64,000 nt of DNA, from contig JAGCGL010000049.1 in NCBI GenBank assembly GCA_017649605.1, positions 1 through 64,000 of the forward strand, in the 5' to 3' direction. A model generated the notes under the pieces. The model worked only from the letters and a program-made list of their open reading frames with translations, was not told the DNA's origin and ran no database searches. Made by a program: the position numbers and the translations under genes. Shown piece after piece: positions 49,228 through 58,398 of this stretch; the stretch's first letter is position 1, and the number at the start of each line of letters is the position of its first letter. The stretch comes from Spirochaetia bacterium. GTDB taxonomy: Bacteria > Spirochaetota > Spirochaetia > CADAEX01.

Positions 49228-50223
49228 ATGGTAAATTTCATTCTTAAAAAACTTTTATCGACATTAATCACAATATTCTTTGTTTCAATAGTTGTATTTA
49301 TAATAATAGAGTTACCTCCAGGAGACTTTACAGACAGTTTTGCGGCAGGACGGTCAGACCAGGGCGAAGTGGTCTCTAAGGCTGAAATCGAGAATATGAG
49401 AGCACTATATGGATTGGACCGGCCGGTACATGAACGATATTTCAAATGGATCTGGGGCATTATAAGCCGTGGAGATTTTGGAATATCTTTCAGGTATAAA
49501 AGCCCGGTTCTGTTTGTAATCGGTGAAAGAATATCCTTTACAACTTATCTGGCCCTCCTGACCATGCTTTTTACATATCTGATCGCCATACCTATAGGAA
49601 TTTATTCTGCAATGCGGCAGTATACTTTAGGCGATTATTTCTTTACATTTGCCGGATATCTGGGACTCTCTATTCCCTCTTTCCTTCTGGCATTGCTGCT
49701 CCTCTACTTCAGCACAAAATATACCCATACTACTGTAGGCGGTCTTTTCTCGCCTGAATTCAAGAATGCGGCCTGGAGCATGGCAAAGGTAGTGGACATG
49801 CTTAAGCATATCTGGGTTGCCGCTGTAGTTCTGGCTGTGGCAGGAACTGCAAAGGTAATCAGAACCTTGCGCGCCACACTGTTGGACGAGAAAAGCAAGC
49901 TGTATGTGACAGCCGCCAAAGCCAGAGGTGTATCTGGGAATTCACTGATTATGAAATACCCGGTCAGAGCTGCAATGAACCCCATTGCCAGCACCCTTGG
50001 CTGGGAACTTTCCTATGTAATTTCCGGTTCCCCTATTGTAGCAGTTGTACTCTCTATCCCAGACATGGGACCGCTATATCTTACCGCTCTTTTAAGCCAG
50101 GATATGTACCTTGCAGGAACGCTGCTTATCTTTATGAGCTTGATGACCATTATCGGAACATTTATTTCTGATATCCTTCTTGCCATCTTGGATCCAAGAA
50201 TCAGACTGGGGATAAAGATATGA
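49228..50223 (+). CDS. ABC importer permease (DppB/OppB-like)
   Basis: Integral membrane permease. The start I prefer is ATG 49228 (MVNFILKKLLSTLITIFF), which has a GGAG site 6 nt upstream; an ATG at 49216 is in frame but lies against the terminator. The 331-aa protein has about six TM segments and the EAA-type cytoplasmic loop AAKARGVSGNSLIMKYPVR near residue 230. It forms the pore with the next gene, which it overlaps by 4 bp (ATGA). Confidence 0.93.
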   Translation: MVNFILKKLLSTLITIFFVSIVVFIIIELPPGDFTDSFAAGRSDQGEVVSKAEIENMRALYGLDRPVHERYFKWIWGIISRGDFGISFRYKSPVLFVIGERISFTTYLALLTMLFTYLIAIPIGIYSAMRQYTLGDYFFTFAGYLGLSIPSFLLALLLLYFSTKYTHTTVGGLFSPEFKNAAWSMAKVVDMLKHIWVAAVVLAVAGTAKVIRTLRATLLDEKSKLYVTAAKARGVSGNSLIMKYPVRAAMNPIASTLGWELSYVISGSPIVAVVLSIPDMGPLYLTALLSQDMYLAGTLLIFMSLMTIIGTFISDILLAILDPRIRLGIKI

Positions 50224-51335
50224 AGATACAAGACGATAATTCAAAAATTAAATATTATACCGCGTCCCAATGGCAGCTCATATGGTGGAGATTCCGCAAG
50301 CACAGGCTTTCAATTGTCGGAATAACAATTCTTTCTATATTCCTTATATTTGCACTGTTCCCTGAGTTTTTTGCACCCTATGGCCCGACACAGAGAAATG
50401 GGGAAAATGTATTCTGCCCTCCTTCAAAAATAGTTTTCAAAAACGCAGATGGAAAATTCTCTCCTGTTCCGCATGTCTATGGTTTCAAGCGGGAAAGAAA
50501 CAAAGAGACCCTTAAGATGGAGTATGTGGTTGATGAGACCAATATCCAGTCCCTTAAATTTTTTGTAAAGGGGGAAAAGTATAAGCTTTTCGGAATCCTG
50601 CCAGGTTCTATCCATATCTATGGTGTGGAAAATGGATTTGTCCACCTGTGGGGAACTGATAATATGGCCAGGGATGTTTTCTCCCGTACTATATTTGCCA
50701 CCAGAAGCTCGCTCTCCATCGGTGTCCTGGGTCTTTTCATCGCATTTGTAATTGGACTTGTCATAGGTGGTGTTTCGGGCTATTTCGGAGGCTGGGTAGA
50801 TAACTTCATCCAGCGTCTGACCGAATTCATACGTTCTATTCCTACCTATCCGCTGTGGATGGGTGTTGCGGCCGCCATGCCCAAGGAATGGAGCCCAAAG
50901 ACAGTCTATTTCATGATGACCATAATCCTGGGCTTTATCGGCTGGACAACCCTGGCCCGCCGTATCAGAAGCCAGATCATAGCCATCAGGGAAGCAGATT
51001 TCATCGTAGCTGCGAAGCTGTGCGGAGCAAGCGATATGCGCATCATATTCAAGCATATGATACCTACATTCATAAGCTATATCATAGTTGACCTGACCAT
51101 ATCGTTCCCTAACATGATATTGAGCGAGACCTCCTTAAGCTTCCTGGGCCTTGGCCTCCGGCCACCGGTGACCAGCTGGGGAGTACTGCTTAAAGCGGCA
51201 CAGAATATAGATACTATAATGAGCAGCCCATGGATGCTTATTCCTTCTATCTTCGTAATACTTGCAGTTCTCTCATTCAGCTTTGTAGGCGACGGACTCA
51301 GAGATGCTGCCGACCCATATTCAGAAAAATCTTGA
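50220..51335 (+). CDS. ABC importer permease (DppC/OppC-like)
   Basis: Second permease, 371 aa. N-terminal RFRKHRLSIVGITILSIFLI is the usual cytoplasmic-plus-TM start of DppC proteins. A periplasmic insertion of about 90 residues (50-140) is larger than usual. The later segments LSIGVLGLFIAFVIGLVIGG, AAKLCGASDMRIIFKHMIP (EAA loop) and SFLGLGLRPPVTSWGVLL are family blocks. Confidence 0.93.
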   Translation: MKIQDDNSKIKYYTASQWQLIWWRFRKHRLSIVGITILSIFLIFALFPEFFAPYGPTQRNGENVFCPPSKIVFKNADGKFSPVPHVYGFKRERNKETLKMEYVVDETNIQSLKFFVKGEKYKLFGILPGSIHIYGVENGFVHLWGTDNMARDVFSRTIFATRSSLSIGVLGLFIAFVIGLVIGGVSGYFGGWVDNFIQRLTEFIRSIPTYPLWMGVAAAMPKEWSPKTVYFMMTIILGFIGWTTLARRIRSQIIAIREADFIVAAKLCGASDMRIIFKHMIPTFISYIIVDLTISFPNMILSETSLSFLGLGLRPPVTSWGVLLKAAQNIDTIMSSPWMLIPSIFVILAVLSFSFVGDGLRDAADPYSEKS

Positions 51336-51343
51336 GGTATGCC

Positions 51344-52351
51344 ATGGATAAAAAAACACTGCTTGAAGTAAAAGATTTATCAGTATATTTCAACCTTAGG
51401 GAAGGTGTATTGAAAGCTGTCGACGGAGTAAGCTTCAATGTTGATAAAAACTCAACTGTAGGAATAGTTGGTGAAAGCGGTTCCGGAAAAAGTGTGACAG
51501 CACAGGCCTTCATGAGGATTCTGCCTGATACAGCAGAGATAAAGAGTGGTGAGATCAACTACTATAAGGATCCGGACAATCCTATAAAAATTCATGAACT
51601 TCCCGACAGAAGCCCGATTCTGAGCAATATCAGAGGCAAAGAGATAAGCATGATATTCCAGGAGCCTATGAGTGCATTCTCACCTCTCCATACCATTGGA
51701 CATCAGATGATCGAATGCCTTATGCTCCATACACCCATGACTAAACAGGAGGCCCGTGAGCGGTCCATAGAGATGCTGGCAAAGGTTGGAATCTCCAACC
51801 CTGATAAACGTGTAGACCAGTATTCCTTTGAGCTTTCCGGCGGAATGCGGCAGAGAGCCATGATTGCCATTGCTCTTTCCACCAACCCTTCCATAGTTAT
51901 TGCGGACGAGCCGACAACATCACTTGATGTAACAATCCAGGCCCAGATTCTTAAGCTTATGAAAGATATGCAGCAGGAATTCAACATGAGCATAATCTTC
52001 ATAACCCATAACCTGGGAGTAATAGCCCAGATGGCAGATACTATACAGATTATGTACCTGGGTAAGATAATGGAGTCGGGAACAGCAGAGGAAATCTTCT
52101 ATGAACCCCGCCATCCTTACACCATCAACCTTCTTAAGGCAATCCCTAAAATCGGAAGCAATACGGGTGGAAAGCTTGAAGCTATTCCGGGGCAGATTCC
52201 TGGACCGTTCGATGTCCAGAAAGGCTGCAAATTCTGTACCAGATGTCCATCGGCCATAAAAGGACTGTGCGACCAGAGGTCACCGGAGATCAAGAAGTAT
52301 TCAGAAACACATAGTGTATTCTGCTGGAAATGCCTTGAACAGGAGAAATAG
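51344..52351 (+). CDS. ABC importer ATPase (DppD/OppD-like)
   Basis: ATP-binding subunit, 335 aa from ATG 51344 (the longer frame runs back into the permease gene). Walker [14 protein letters not shown]-loop [10 protein letters not shown], signature [12 protein letters not shown], Walker [13 protein letters not shown] and switch His in ITHNLG are intact. The C-terminal Cys-containing segment [11 protein letters not shown] fits the OppD/DppD family and could carry a [4Fe-4S] centre. Confidence 0.95.
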   Translation: MDKKTLLEVKDLSVYFNLREGVLKAVDGVSFNVDKNSTVGIVGESGSGKSVTAQAFMRILPDTAEIKSGEINYYKDPDNPIKIHELPDRSPILSNIRGKEISMIFQEPMSAFSPLHTIGHQMIECLMLHTPMTKQEARERSIEMLAKVGISNPDKRVDQYSFELSGGMRQRAMIAIALSTNPSIVIADEPTTSLDVTIQAQILKLMKDMQQEFNMSIIFITHNLGVIAQMADTIQIMYLGKIMESGTAEEIFYEPRHPYTINLLKAIPKIGSNTGGKLEAIPGQIPGPFDVQKGCKFCTRCPSAIKGLCDQRSPEIKKYSETHSVFCWKCLEQEK

Positions 52352-52354
52352 GAT

Positions 52355-53365
52355 ATGGAAGATAATATTCTTGTCGTAAAAAACTTAAGCAAAGAATTTC
52401 CTATATACAAAGGTTTTCTCAGAAGAAGCAATATGTCTGTAAAGGCTGTGAACAATGTCTCTTTCGAAATACACCGCGGAGAGACACTGGGGCTGGTGGG
52501 AGAAAGCGGATCAGGCAAAACCACACTGGGCAGATTGGTCTTAAGGGCAATGGAGCCTACAGCCGGAGAGATTGTCTATAACTTCGCTGATGAGAAGAGT
52601 GTGGACATTCTTAAACTTAAGAAAAAGCAGCTTTATAAAATCAGATCAAAGATACAGATGGTGTTCCAGGATCCATATTCTTCCCTGAACCCACGTATGA
52701 CAGTCCGGGATATAATAGCAGAGACCCTTGTGGCAAACAAGACCATGAGCAGGAGCGAGATAGACAACCGTGTCCGGGAGATAGCAGACCTGTGCAAGCT
52801 GAACCTGGAGCACTTAAGACGGTTCCCTCATGCCTTCTCCGGAGGGCAGAGACAGCGTATCGGTATTGCCAGGGCGCTGGCAGTAAACCCTGAATTTGTA
52901 GTATGTGACGAGTCCGTATCTGCTCTTGATGTTTCTGTACAGGCCGAAATCATCAACCTGTTCAAAGAGCTTCAGGTGATCAAGGATATCACATACCTTT
53001 TCATTGCCCACGACTTAAGCATTGTGGAGCATATAAGCGACAGGATCATTGTTATGTATCTGGGGCAGATTGTGGAAGAGGCAGATAAGAAGACACTGTT
53101 CGAAAATCCTATGCACCCTTACACTGAGGCATTGATGTCTGCAATTCCTGAGCCTGATCCACTGCGCAAGATGGCCCCGATCTTCCTGGAAGGCGAGATT
53201 CCTAACCCGATCAATCCTCCAACAGGCTGCTATTTCCATCCACGCTGTCATTATGCCACCGAGAAATGCAAGAAAGAAATGCCATGCCTGCGCTGTTTCG
53301 GCAACCATAAGGTAGCCTGCCACCGGGCAGAGGAGCTTCATTTAAAGCAGTACATAAAATATTAA
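52355..53365 (+). CDS. ABC importer ATPase (DppF/OppF-like)
   Basis: Second ATPase, 336 aa, working as a heterodimer with the previous gene. Walker [14 protein letters not shown]-loop [16 protein letters not shown], signature [15 protein letters not shown], Walker [15 protein letters not shown] (a Ser where Pro is usual after DE) and switch His in [11 protein letters not shown]. The C-terminal [17 protein letters not shown] motif is typical. Three bp separate it from its partner. Confidence 0.95.
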   Translation: MEDNILVVKNLSKEFPIYKGFLRRSNMSVKAVNNVSFEIHRGETLGLVGESGSGKTTLGRLVLRAMEPTAGEIVYNFADEKSVDILKLKKKQLYKIRSKIQMVFQDPYSSLNPRMTVRDIIAETLVANKTMSRSEIDNRVREIADLCKLNLEHLRRFPHAFSGGQRQRIGIARALAVNPEFVVCDESVSALDVSVQAEIINLFKELQVIKDITYLFIAHDLSIVEHISDRIIVMYLGQIVEEADKKTLFENPMHPYTEALMSAIPEPDPLRKMAPIFLEGEIPNPINPPTGCYFHPRCHYATEKCKKEMPCLRCFGNHKVACHRAEELHLKQYIKY

Positions 53366-53387
53366 ACATCAATAGATGGAGAGAAAA

Positions 53388-54284
53388 ATGGAAAACAATC
53401 TTAAGAACTTACGTTTTGTGCCATGCTACGATGGTTTTCTTTCCGGCAACAAATCTGCCTCCGAGATCATCGATATCTGCAAGGCTTCGGGATTTTATGG
53501 AATCGAAGGGCATGCCGAGTATGGCATATTCAATGACTCCATTGAGAATCTTACTAAAACCGGAGAGGCCTTCAAGGCGGCGGGTCTCTCTATAGACACC
53601 TACCACCTGCCCTGGGAGGACAAGGTGCTGGATGACATATCAACCCTGTATGAATGCGATAGAACCAGGGTTGTGGAAAAAGCAAAGTATTGGATAGAAA
53701 GAGCTGTGGCTGTGGGCAGCACCATCGGAGTGATGCACCCCTGCAACCGCCGCCGCCATAACGGCCTCCTCTGCTACGATGTTGCAATAGAGGGCGAGGA
53801 CCGGATTTTCGGCCAGGTGCATAAATCGCTGCAGGATCTTCTTAAGTTCTGCGAGCAGTTCAATTTCAGACTGGCAGTCGAGAACTTTGTCCCTTATTCC
53901 GGCGGTATGCTTGGAAGCACCAACGAGCATATGTTAAGAATCTACGAAGAAAACAAACATCCGCTCCTTGGATTCTGTCTTGATACAGGCCATGCTCTTA
54001 TGGCCTTCGGAAAAGACGTGATGAAAGCTTACTATGCTATGGAAGAGCATATTATTGCATTCCATCTGGCAGACAACGCCGGCGACCGGGATTCCCATAT
54101 CCTGCCAGGTCATGGTAACTTCCCATGGGGCGATTTCTTCAAGGCTCTGAACAAGCGTGGATTCACAGGCAATGTATGTGTAGAGACTCCTCCTTTCGAT
54201 ATCGGGCCAAACTACTCTGTCGAAGCATGGTGCAAGATGTTCAAAGAAATGAATGATCTGGTGGAGAAATCGCTGGAGGAATGA
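53388..54284 (+). CDS. TIM-barrel sugar isomerase/epimerase, paralogue 1
   Basis: Xylose-isomerase-like TIM-barrel protein (AP endonuclease 2 fold) of 298 aa. I choose ATG 53388 (MENNLKNLRFVPCYDGF) by comparison with paralogue 3. Metal-site candidates are FRLAVEN (Glu), LGFCLDTGHAL (Asp, His), IAFHLADNAGDRDSHILPG and VCVETPPF (Glu). Enzymes of this fold interconvert sugars or sugar phosphates, or act on inositols and hydroxypyruvate. The three paralogues may handle related epimers of one substrate family (inference). Confidence 0.88.
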   Translation: MENNLKNLRFVPCYDGFLSGNKSASEIIDICKASGFYGIEGHAEYGIFNDSIENLTKTGEAFKAAGLSIDTYHLPWEDKVLDDISTLYECDRTRVVEKAKYWIERAVAVGSTIGVMHPCNRRRHNGLLCYDVAIEGEDRIFGQVHKSLQDLLKFCEQFNFRLAVENFVPYSGGMLGSTNEHMLRIYEENKHPLLGFCLDTGHALMAFGKDVMKAYYAMEEHIIAFHLADNAGDRDSHILPGHGNFPWGDFFKALNKRGFTGNVCVETPPFDIGPNYSVEAWCKMFKEMNDLVEKSLEE

Positions 54285-55165
54285 TGTATAGATTTGTACC
54301 ATCCTATGACACAGGAGTAATGCAGTCCAAAAAAACAGCTGAAGAAATAATTGAACTGTGCAAGAAATCTGGATTCTATGGAATGGAGGGAGTTTACGGA
54401 GAAGGAATACTAAATGGTTCTCTTGAGGAGCTTACTAAGATTGGAGAAGCCTTCAAGGCTGCAGGACTTTCCATAGATACATTCCATCTTCCATACAGCC
54501 ATGCCGAGATGAACGATATCTCAAACCTCTATGAATGTGACCGTAAGAGAGTTGTAGAGAATGTGAAAAGCTGGATTGAGAAAGCTGTGGCTGTAGGCAG
54601 CACCATTGGAATAATCCACCCATGTTCCCGCCGCCGGTGGAACGGCTTGCAGTGCTATGATATTGCGATTGAGGGCGAGGACAGGATGTTCGGACAGGTG
54701 TGCAAATCGCTTCAGGAGCTCTTGAAATTCGGCGAGCAGTTCGGTTTCAGGATTGCTGTTGAGAATATAGAACCTTATGGCGGCGGAATGCTTGGAAGCC
54801 GCGGCGAGCACCTTAAAAGGATTTACGAGGAGAACAAGCACCCCAACTTAGGCTTCTGCCTGGATACAGGCCATGCCCTTATGTCCTATGGACATGATGT
54901 TATGGATCTATATTACGACATGGAGGAGCACCTTATTGCTTTCCACCTGGCCGACAACGCAGGCGACCGGGATTCCCATATACTGCCCGGCCACGGCAAC
55001 TTCCCATGGGGCGACTTCTTCAAAGCCCTTAAGAAACGGGGATTCACAGGCAATGTCTGCGTAGAGGCACCACCTTTTGACATTGGTCCTAACTATTCCG
55101 ATGAGGCCTGGTGCAATATGTTCAAAGAGATGAATAAATTAGTGGAGAAATCTTTGGAGGATTAG
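54281..55165 (+). CDS. TIM-barrel sugar isomerase/epimerase, paralogue 2
   Basis: 294 aa, starting at one of two overlapping ATG codons (54281/54284), with GGAGG just upstream and overlapping paralogue 1 by 4 bp. It lacks the first MENNLKN residues seen in its neighbours. Core motifs are the same: CLDTGHALMSYGHDVMDLYY, FHLADNAGDRDSHILPGHG and CVEAPPFDIGPNYSDEAW. It is closer to paralogue 1 than to paralogue 3 in the segment RRRWNGLQCYDIAIEGEDR. Confidence 0.88.
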   Translation: MMYRFVPSYDTGVMQSKKTAEEIIELCKKSGFYGMEGVYGEGILNGSLEELTKIGEAFKAAGLSIDTFHLPYSHAEMNDISNLYECDRKRVVENVKSWIEKAVAVGSTIGIIHPCSRRRWNGLQCYDIAIEGEDRMFGQVCKSLQELLKFGEQFGFRIAVENIEPYGGGMLGSRGEHLKRIYEENKHPNLGFCLDTGHALMSYGHDVMDLYYDMEEHLIAFHLADNAGDRDSHILPGHGNFPWGDFFKALKKRGFTGNVCVEAPPFDIGPNYSDEAWCNMFKEMNKLVEKSLED

Positions 55166-55167
55166 CT

Positions 55168-56064
55168 ATGGAAAACAACATTAAGAATTTACGTTTTTGT
55201 CCTTCCTATGATGGTTTTGTAGCTGGAAACAAATCGGTATCCGAGACTATTGATATTCTAAAAACAGCTGGCTTCTATGGACTTGAAGGATGGGCAGGCC
55301 ATGGATTTTTCGACGGCTCTGTCGAAGATCTTGCCAAGGTTGGCGAAGCTTTCAAGGCTGCCGGACTTGTCATAAACACTTTCCATCTGCCCTATGAACA
55401 GCCTGTCTTAGACGATATTGCCGCTCTGTACGAACTGGACAGAACCAGAGCTGTAGAGCGGATGAAAATCTGGATTGAGAAAGCTGCGGCCTGCGGAGCT
55501 AAAATAGGTATTCTCCATCCCACCACCAGAGCAGCTGTCAATGGACTAAGCTGCTATGATGTAGAGAAGGAGGGGCTTGACCGGATATGTGCACAGGCAA
55601 ATAAATCTCTGCAGACTATGCTCAAGTTCTCTGAACAGTTTGATTTCAAGATTGCTATTGAGAACATGCCGCCCCGCTCAGGTGGAAGGCTCGGAAGCAA
55701 GAATGAGCATATTTTAAAGCTGTATGAGGAAAACAGACATCCTAATCTTGGCTTCTGTCTCGATACAGGCCATGCCCTGCTCTCTTATGGGAAAGATGCC
55801 ATGAAAGCCTACTATGCTATGGAAGACCACCTTATTGCCTTCCACCTGGCCGACAATGCAGGCGACCGGGATTCCCACCTGCTGCCTGGCCACGGCAGAT
55901 TCCCATGGGATGATTTCTTCAGGGCTCTTAACAAACGGGGATTCAGCGACACAGTATGTGCTGAGACAGTTCCATTTGATATAGGTCCCAACTACTCTGT
56001 CGAGTCGTGGTGCAATATGTTCAAGACATTGAATGGATTAGTTGAGAAAGCAATAGGGAATTAA
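55168..56064 (+). CDS. TIM-barrel sugar isomerase/epimerase, paralogue 3
   Basis: 298 aa, starting MENNIKNLRFCPSYDGF, 2 bp after paralogue 2. It keeps CLDTGHALLSYGKDAMKAYY and DNAGDRDSHLLPGHG but differs in active-site surroundings: HPTTRAAVNGLSCYDVEKEG instead of the HPC(N/S)RRR segment of the other two, and ETVPFDIG instead of E(T/A)PPFDIG. This suggests a shifted substrate. Last gene of the operon; convergent with the regulator genes. Confidence 0.88.
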   Translation: MENNIKNLRFCPSYDGFVAGNKSVSETIDILKTAGFYGLEGWAGHGFFDGSVEDLAKVGEAFKAAGLVINTFHLPYEQPVLDDIAALYELDRTRAVERMKIWIEKAAACGAKIGILHPTTRAAVNGLSCYDVEKEGLDRICAQANKSLQTMLKFSEQFDFKIAIENMPPRSGGRLGSKNEHILKLYEENRHPNLGFCLDTGHALLSYGKDAMKAYYAMEDHLIAFHLADNAGDRDSHLLPGHGRFPWDDFFRALNKRGFSDTVCAETVPFDIGPNYSVESWCNMFKTLNGLVEKAIGN

Positions 56065-56071
56065 ACAGCAT

Positions 56072-56800
56072 TTATTTCTTCTTGTTCTCCCGGTATTCTG
56101 TCGGGGTGAATCCGGTGTATTTCTTGAACAGCCGTCCGAAGTAGGAAGGATCGTCGTAGCCTGTCTTCTCGGAGATATCGTAGGTCTTCTGCTCTGTCTC
56201 CAGAAGCATTTTCTTGGCCTCTTCCATCCGTATCCTGATAAGGTAGTCCCAGATAGTGATTCCTGTCTCTTTCTTGAAGATATTGCAGAAATAATTCTTG
56301 CTTAAGGAGACATAGTTGGATATCTTGTTCAGGTTTATATTCTCCTGGAAATTCTTCTTGATATACTCACAGGCCAGCCGCACAGGCAGAGAATAATTGA
56401 CTGAGCTCACATGGTCTGTCTGCTTAGAGTTATGGCTGATATTATAAATCGCCTTGTTGATAAGCTCCTTAAGCTCTGCCTCGTTAATAGGCTTGAGGAG
56501 ATACCCTGTAACTCCAAAGTCCAGGGCCTTGCGGGCATACTCAAAGGTACCGTAGGCTGTCAGGATAATTATCTCGCAGTTATAGCTGTTGGTTTTGATC
56601 CACTCTATGAACTCAAAGCCATCCATACCAGGCATCATTATATCGGTAAGGACAATGTCGGGTATCTCCTGCTTGATTTTCTCCATTGCCACGGCAGCAC
56701 TTTCCGCATACTCAGGGACAATTTCAAAAGATTTCCAGTCTATAGTAGCCTTGACTATCTCAAAGCTGGTCTGTTCATCATCAATCATCAATAATCGCAT
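56072..56800 (-). CDS. AraC-type response regulator (YesN-like)
   Basis: 242-aa two-component regulator. The receiver domain (1-120) has acidic pocket MIDDEQ, phospho-acceptor D53 (VLTDIMMPGMDGFE), LTAYG and Lys in YLLKPINEAEL. The C-terminal AraC domain has two HTH units, the second with GYDDPSYFGRLFKKYTGFTP. It overlaps the kinase gene by 13 bp. It is the obvious candidate to bind the 31-bp boxes at 45274 and 47045. Confidence 0.93.
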   Translation of the reverse strand: MRLLMIDDEQTSFEIVKATIDWKSFEIVPEYAESAAVAMEKIKQEIPDIVLTDIMMPGMDGFEFIEWIKTNSYNCEIIILTAYGTFEYARKALDFGVTGYLLKPINEAELKELINKAIYNISHNSKQTDHVSSVNYSLPVRLACEYIKKNFQENINLNKISNYVSLSKNYFCNIFKKETGITIWDYLIRIRMEEAKKMLLETEQKTYDISEKTGYDDPSYFGRLFKKYTGFTPTEYRENKKK

Positions 56801-58389
56801 AGTTCATCCGGTATCCTTATAGTTATCACAGTACCCTCTTCCACTTTGGAGCTGATACTCAGTCCATACTTCCAGCCATATTGCATCTTGATTCTGCTGT
56901 TCACATTTATAAGCCCAAGGTTGTGGGAAGATCCCACTGCGCCCTCTGCCTCGAGGCACCCCTGTATATACTTAAGCCTTCCCTCTTCTATCCCGTTTCC
57001 ATTGTCGGAGATCACAAACGAAGTAACCCGGCTGCTGGTGGAGACCAAGACCTTTATTTCCAGCGGCCTGTCGGTTCTGAACCCATACTTGATAGAGTTC
57101 TCCACCACCGGCTGAAGCAGCAGCTTGAGGGTCTGGTGGTTAAACAGTGTTTCGGGGCAATCTATGGAGAGTATAATGCTCTTTTTAAACCGTATCTGGT
57201 TTATTGCCACATAGTTCTGTATGCTTCCCAGCTCCTCTTTTATCGAAACCTTTTTATCCTGGTCAAAAAGCCCGTAGTGCATAAGGTTTCCAAGTGTATC
57301 TATTGTTTTTATTATATCTGCATTCTGGCTGTTTATAGCCATAAGCTTAAGGGAATTCAATGTGTTAAGAAGAAAATGTGGATTTATCTGATCCTGAAGC
57401 GTCTTTATATTGGCCTGTGTGGCAAGCATCTCCTTCTCGTAGACCTCCCTGGTAAGGGCAGAGACCTTATCTATCATCATATCCAGCTTGTCGCTCAGTT
57501 CCTCTATCTCCTGGTAGCTGTCATCATGCAACTTTATGTCAAACCGCCCCCTGGATATGAATGTGATGAGCTCCTTCATACGGTTGATAGGCTGGAATAC
57601 CCTCTTCTCCAGGATTATGTTCTGAATAAAAAGCCAGATTATGAAGACCAGGAATACCACCAGAATCGATATCTTTAGCTTTAAGACATCATCTTCTATC
57701 TTGGAATAATCCACATGGAGCTCAAAATATAAATTGTTCTTAAGGGCATATCTGAATGTCTTGTCATATTCGCTGTTATAGAAATGATTCTCCAGCGACA
57801 CATAGTTTCTTGCCGAATCATAGAGCATAGATTTTTCCAGGACTGCACCGGCATTCTTAAGTGTGGCAAGAAGACCGTTTATATAACTTCTGTCCAGAAA
57901 TACAATAATAAAAAGATCATTCTCCAAAGGATAGATTATTGATATCTCTTCGTAGGTGAATGAATCATATAGATCACGGACCGATGATGTGGAGAAGAAA
58001 TATGGGGCGCTGTTGTTCTGCAGCCTGCCAGATGGGAAGAAAGCATCAGGATTTACCGGAGAATAGCGCACAGGAACTGGATATTCAACCCGTTTCCCTT
58101 TTAAGAACCCCACATTGAGCACACTCTTTTCCCTTGACAACTCCCTCACCTTTTTATCCAACGATATATCGGAGCTTATTATCTTAAGGAACGATTCAGC
58201 TGTGCTGTCAAAGAACATATCCAGATATTTTGCAGTCATCTGGACCTCGTTCTCATACTTTGAGTTGCTTATGTCATAAATAATAGTGATTGCAACATTG
58301 TAGACAATAATAAAGATTGAGAAAGAGAGGAGAAGCAGGGCGATTATGGCATGCCTGAAAATAATGTTCTTAAGGCTTCGGCCTCTCAA
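56788..58389 (-). CDS. Sensor histidine kinase (YesM/LytS-like)
   Basis: 533-aa membrane kinase. TM1 is at about 13-38, a periplasmic sensor domain at about 40-235, TM2 at about 237-260, then HAMP, and a His_kinase domain with phospho-His H338 in DQINPHFLLNTLNSL. The ATPase domain has PVVENSIKYGF (N-box) and ISDNGNGIEEG. The start is a TTG at 58389 behind AAGGGGG; no in-frame ATG fits better. The large periplasmic domain could sense a sugar directly or through a binding protein. It begins 10 bp after alr. Confidence 0.92.
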   Translation of the reverse strand: MRGRSLKNIIFRHAIIALLLLSFSIFIIVYNVAITIIYDISNSKYENEVQMTAKYLDMFFDSTAESFLKIISSDISLDKKVRELSREKSVLNVGFLKGKRVEYPVPVRYSPVNPDAFFPSGRLQNNSAPYFFSTSSVRDLYDSFTYEEISIIYPLENDLFIIVFLDRSYINGLLATLKNAGAVLEKSMLYDSARNYVSLENHFYNSEYDKTFRYALKNNLYFELHVDYSKIEDDVLKLKISILVVFLVFIIWLFIQNIILEKRVFQPINRMKELITFISRGRFDIKLHDDSYQEIEELSDKLDMMIDKVSALTREVYEKEMLATQANIKTLQDQINPHFLLNTLNSLKLMAINSQNADIIKTIDTLGNLMHYGLFDQDKKVSIKEELGSIQNYVAINQIRFKKSIILSIDCPETLFNHQTLKLLLQPVVENSIKYGFRTDRPLEIKVLVSTSSRVTSFVISDNGNGIEEGRLKYIQGCLEAEGAVGSSHNLGLINVNSRIKMQYGWKYGLSISSKVEEGTVITIRIPDELCDY

Positions 58390-58398
58390 ACTGCCCCC

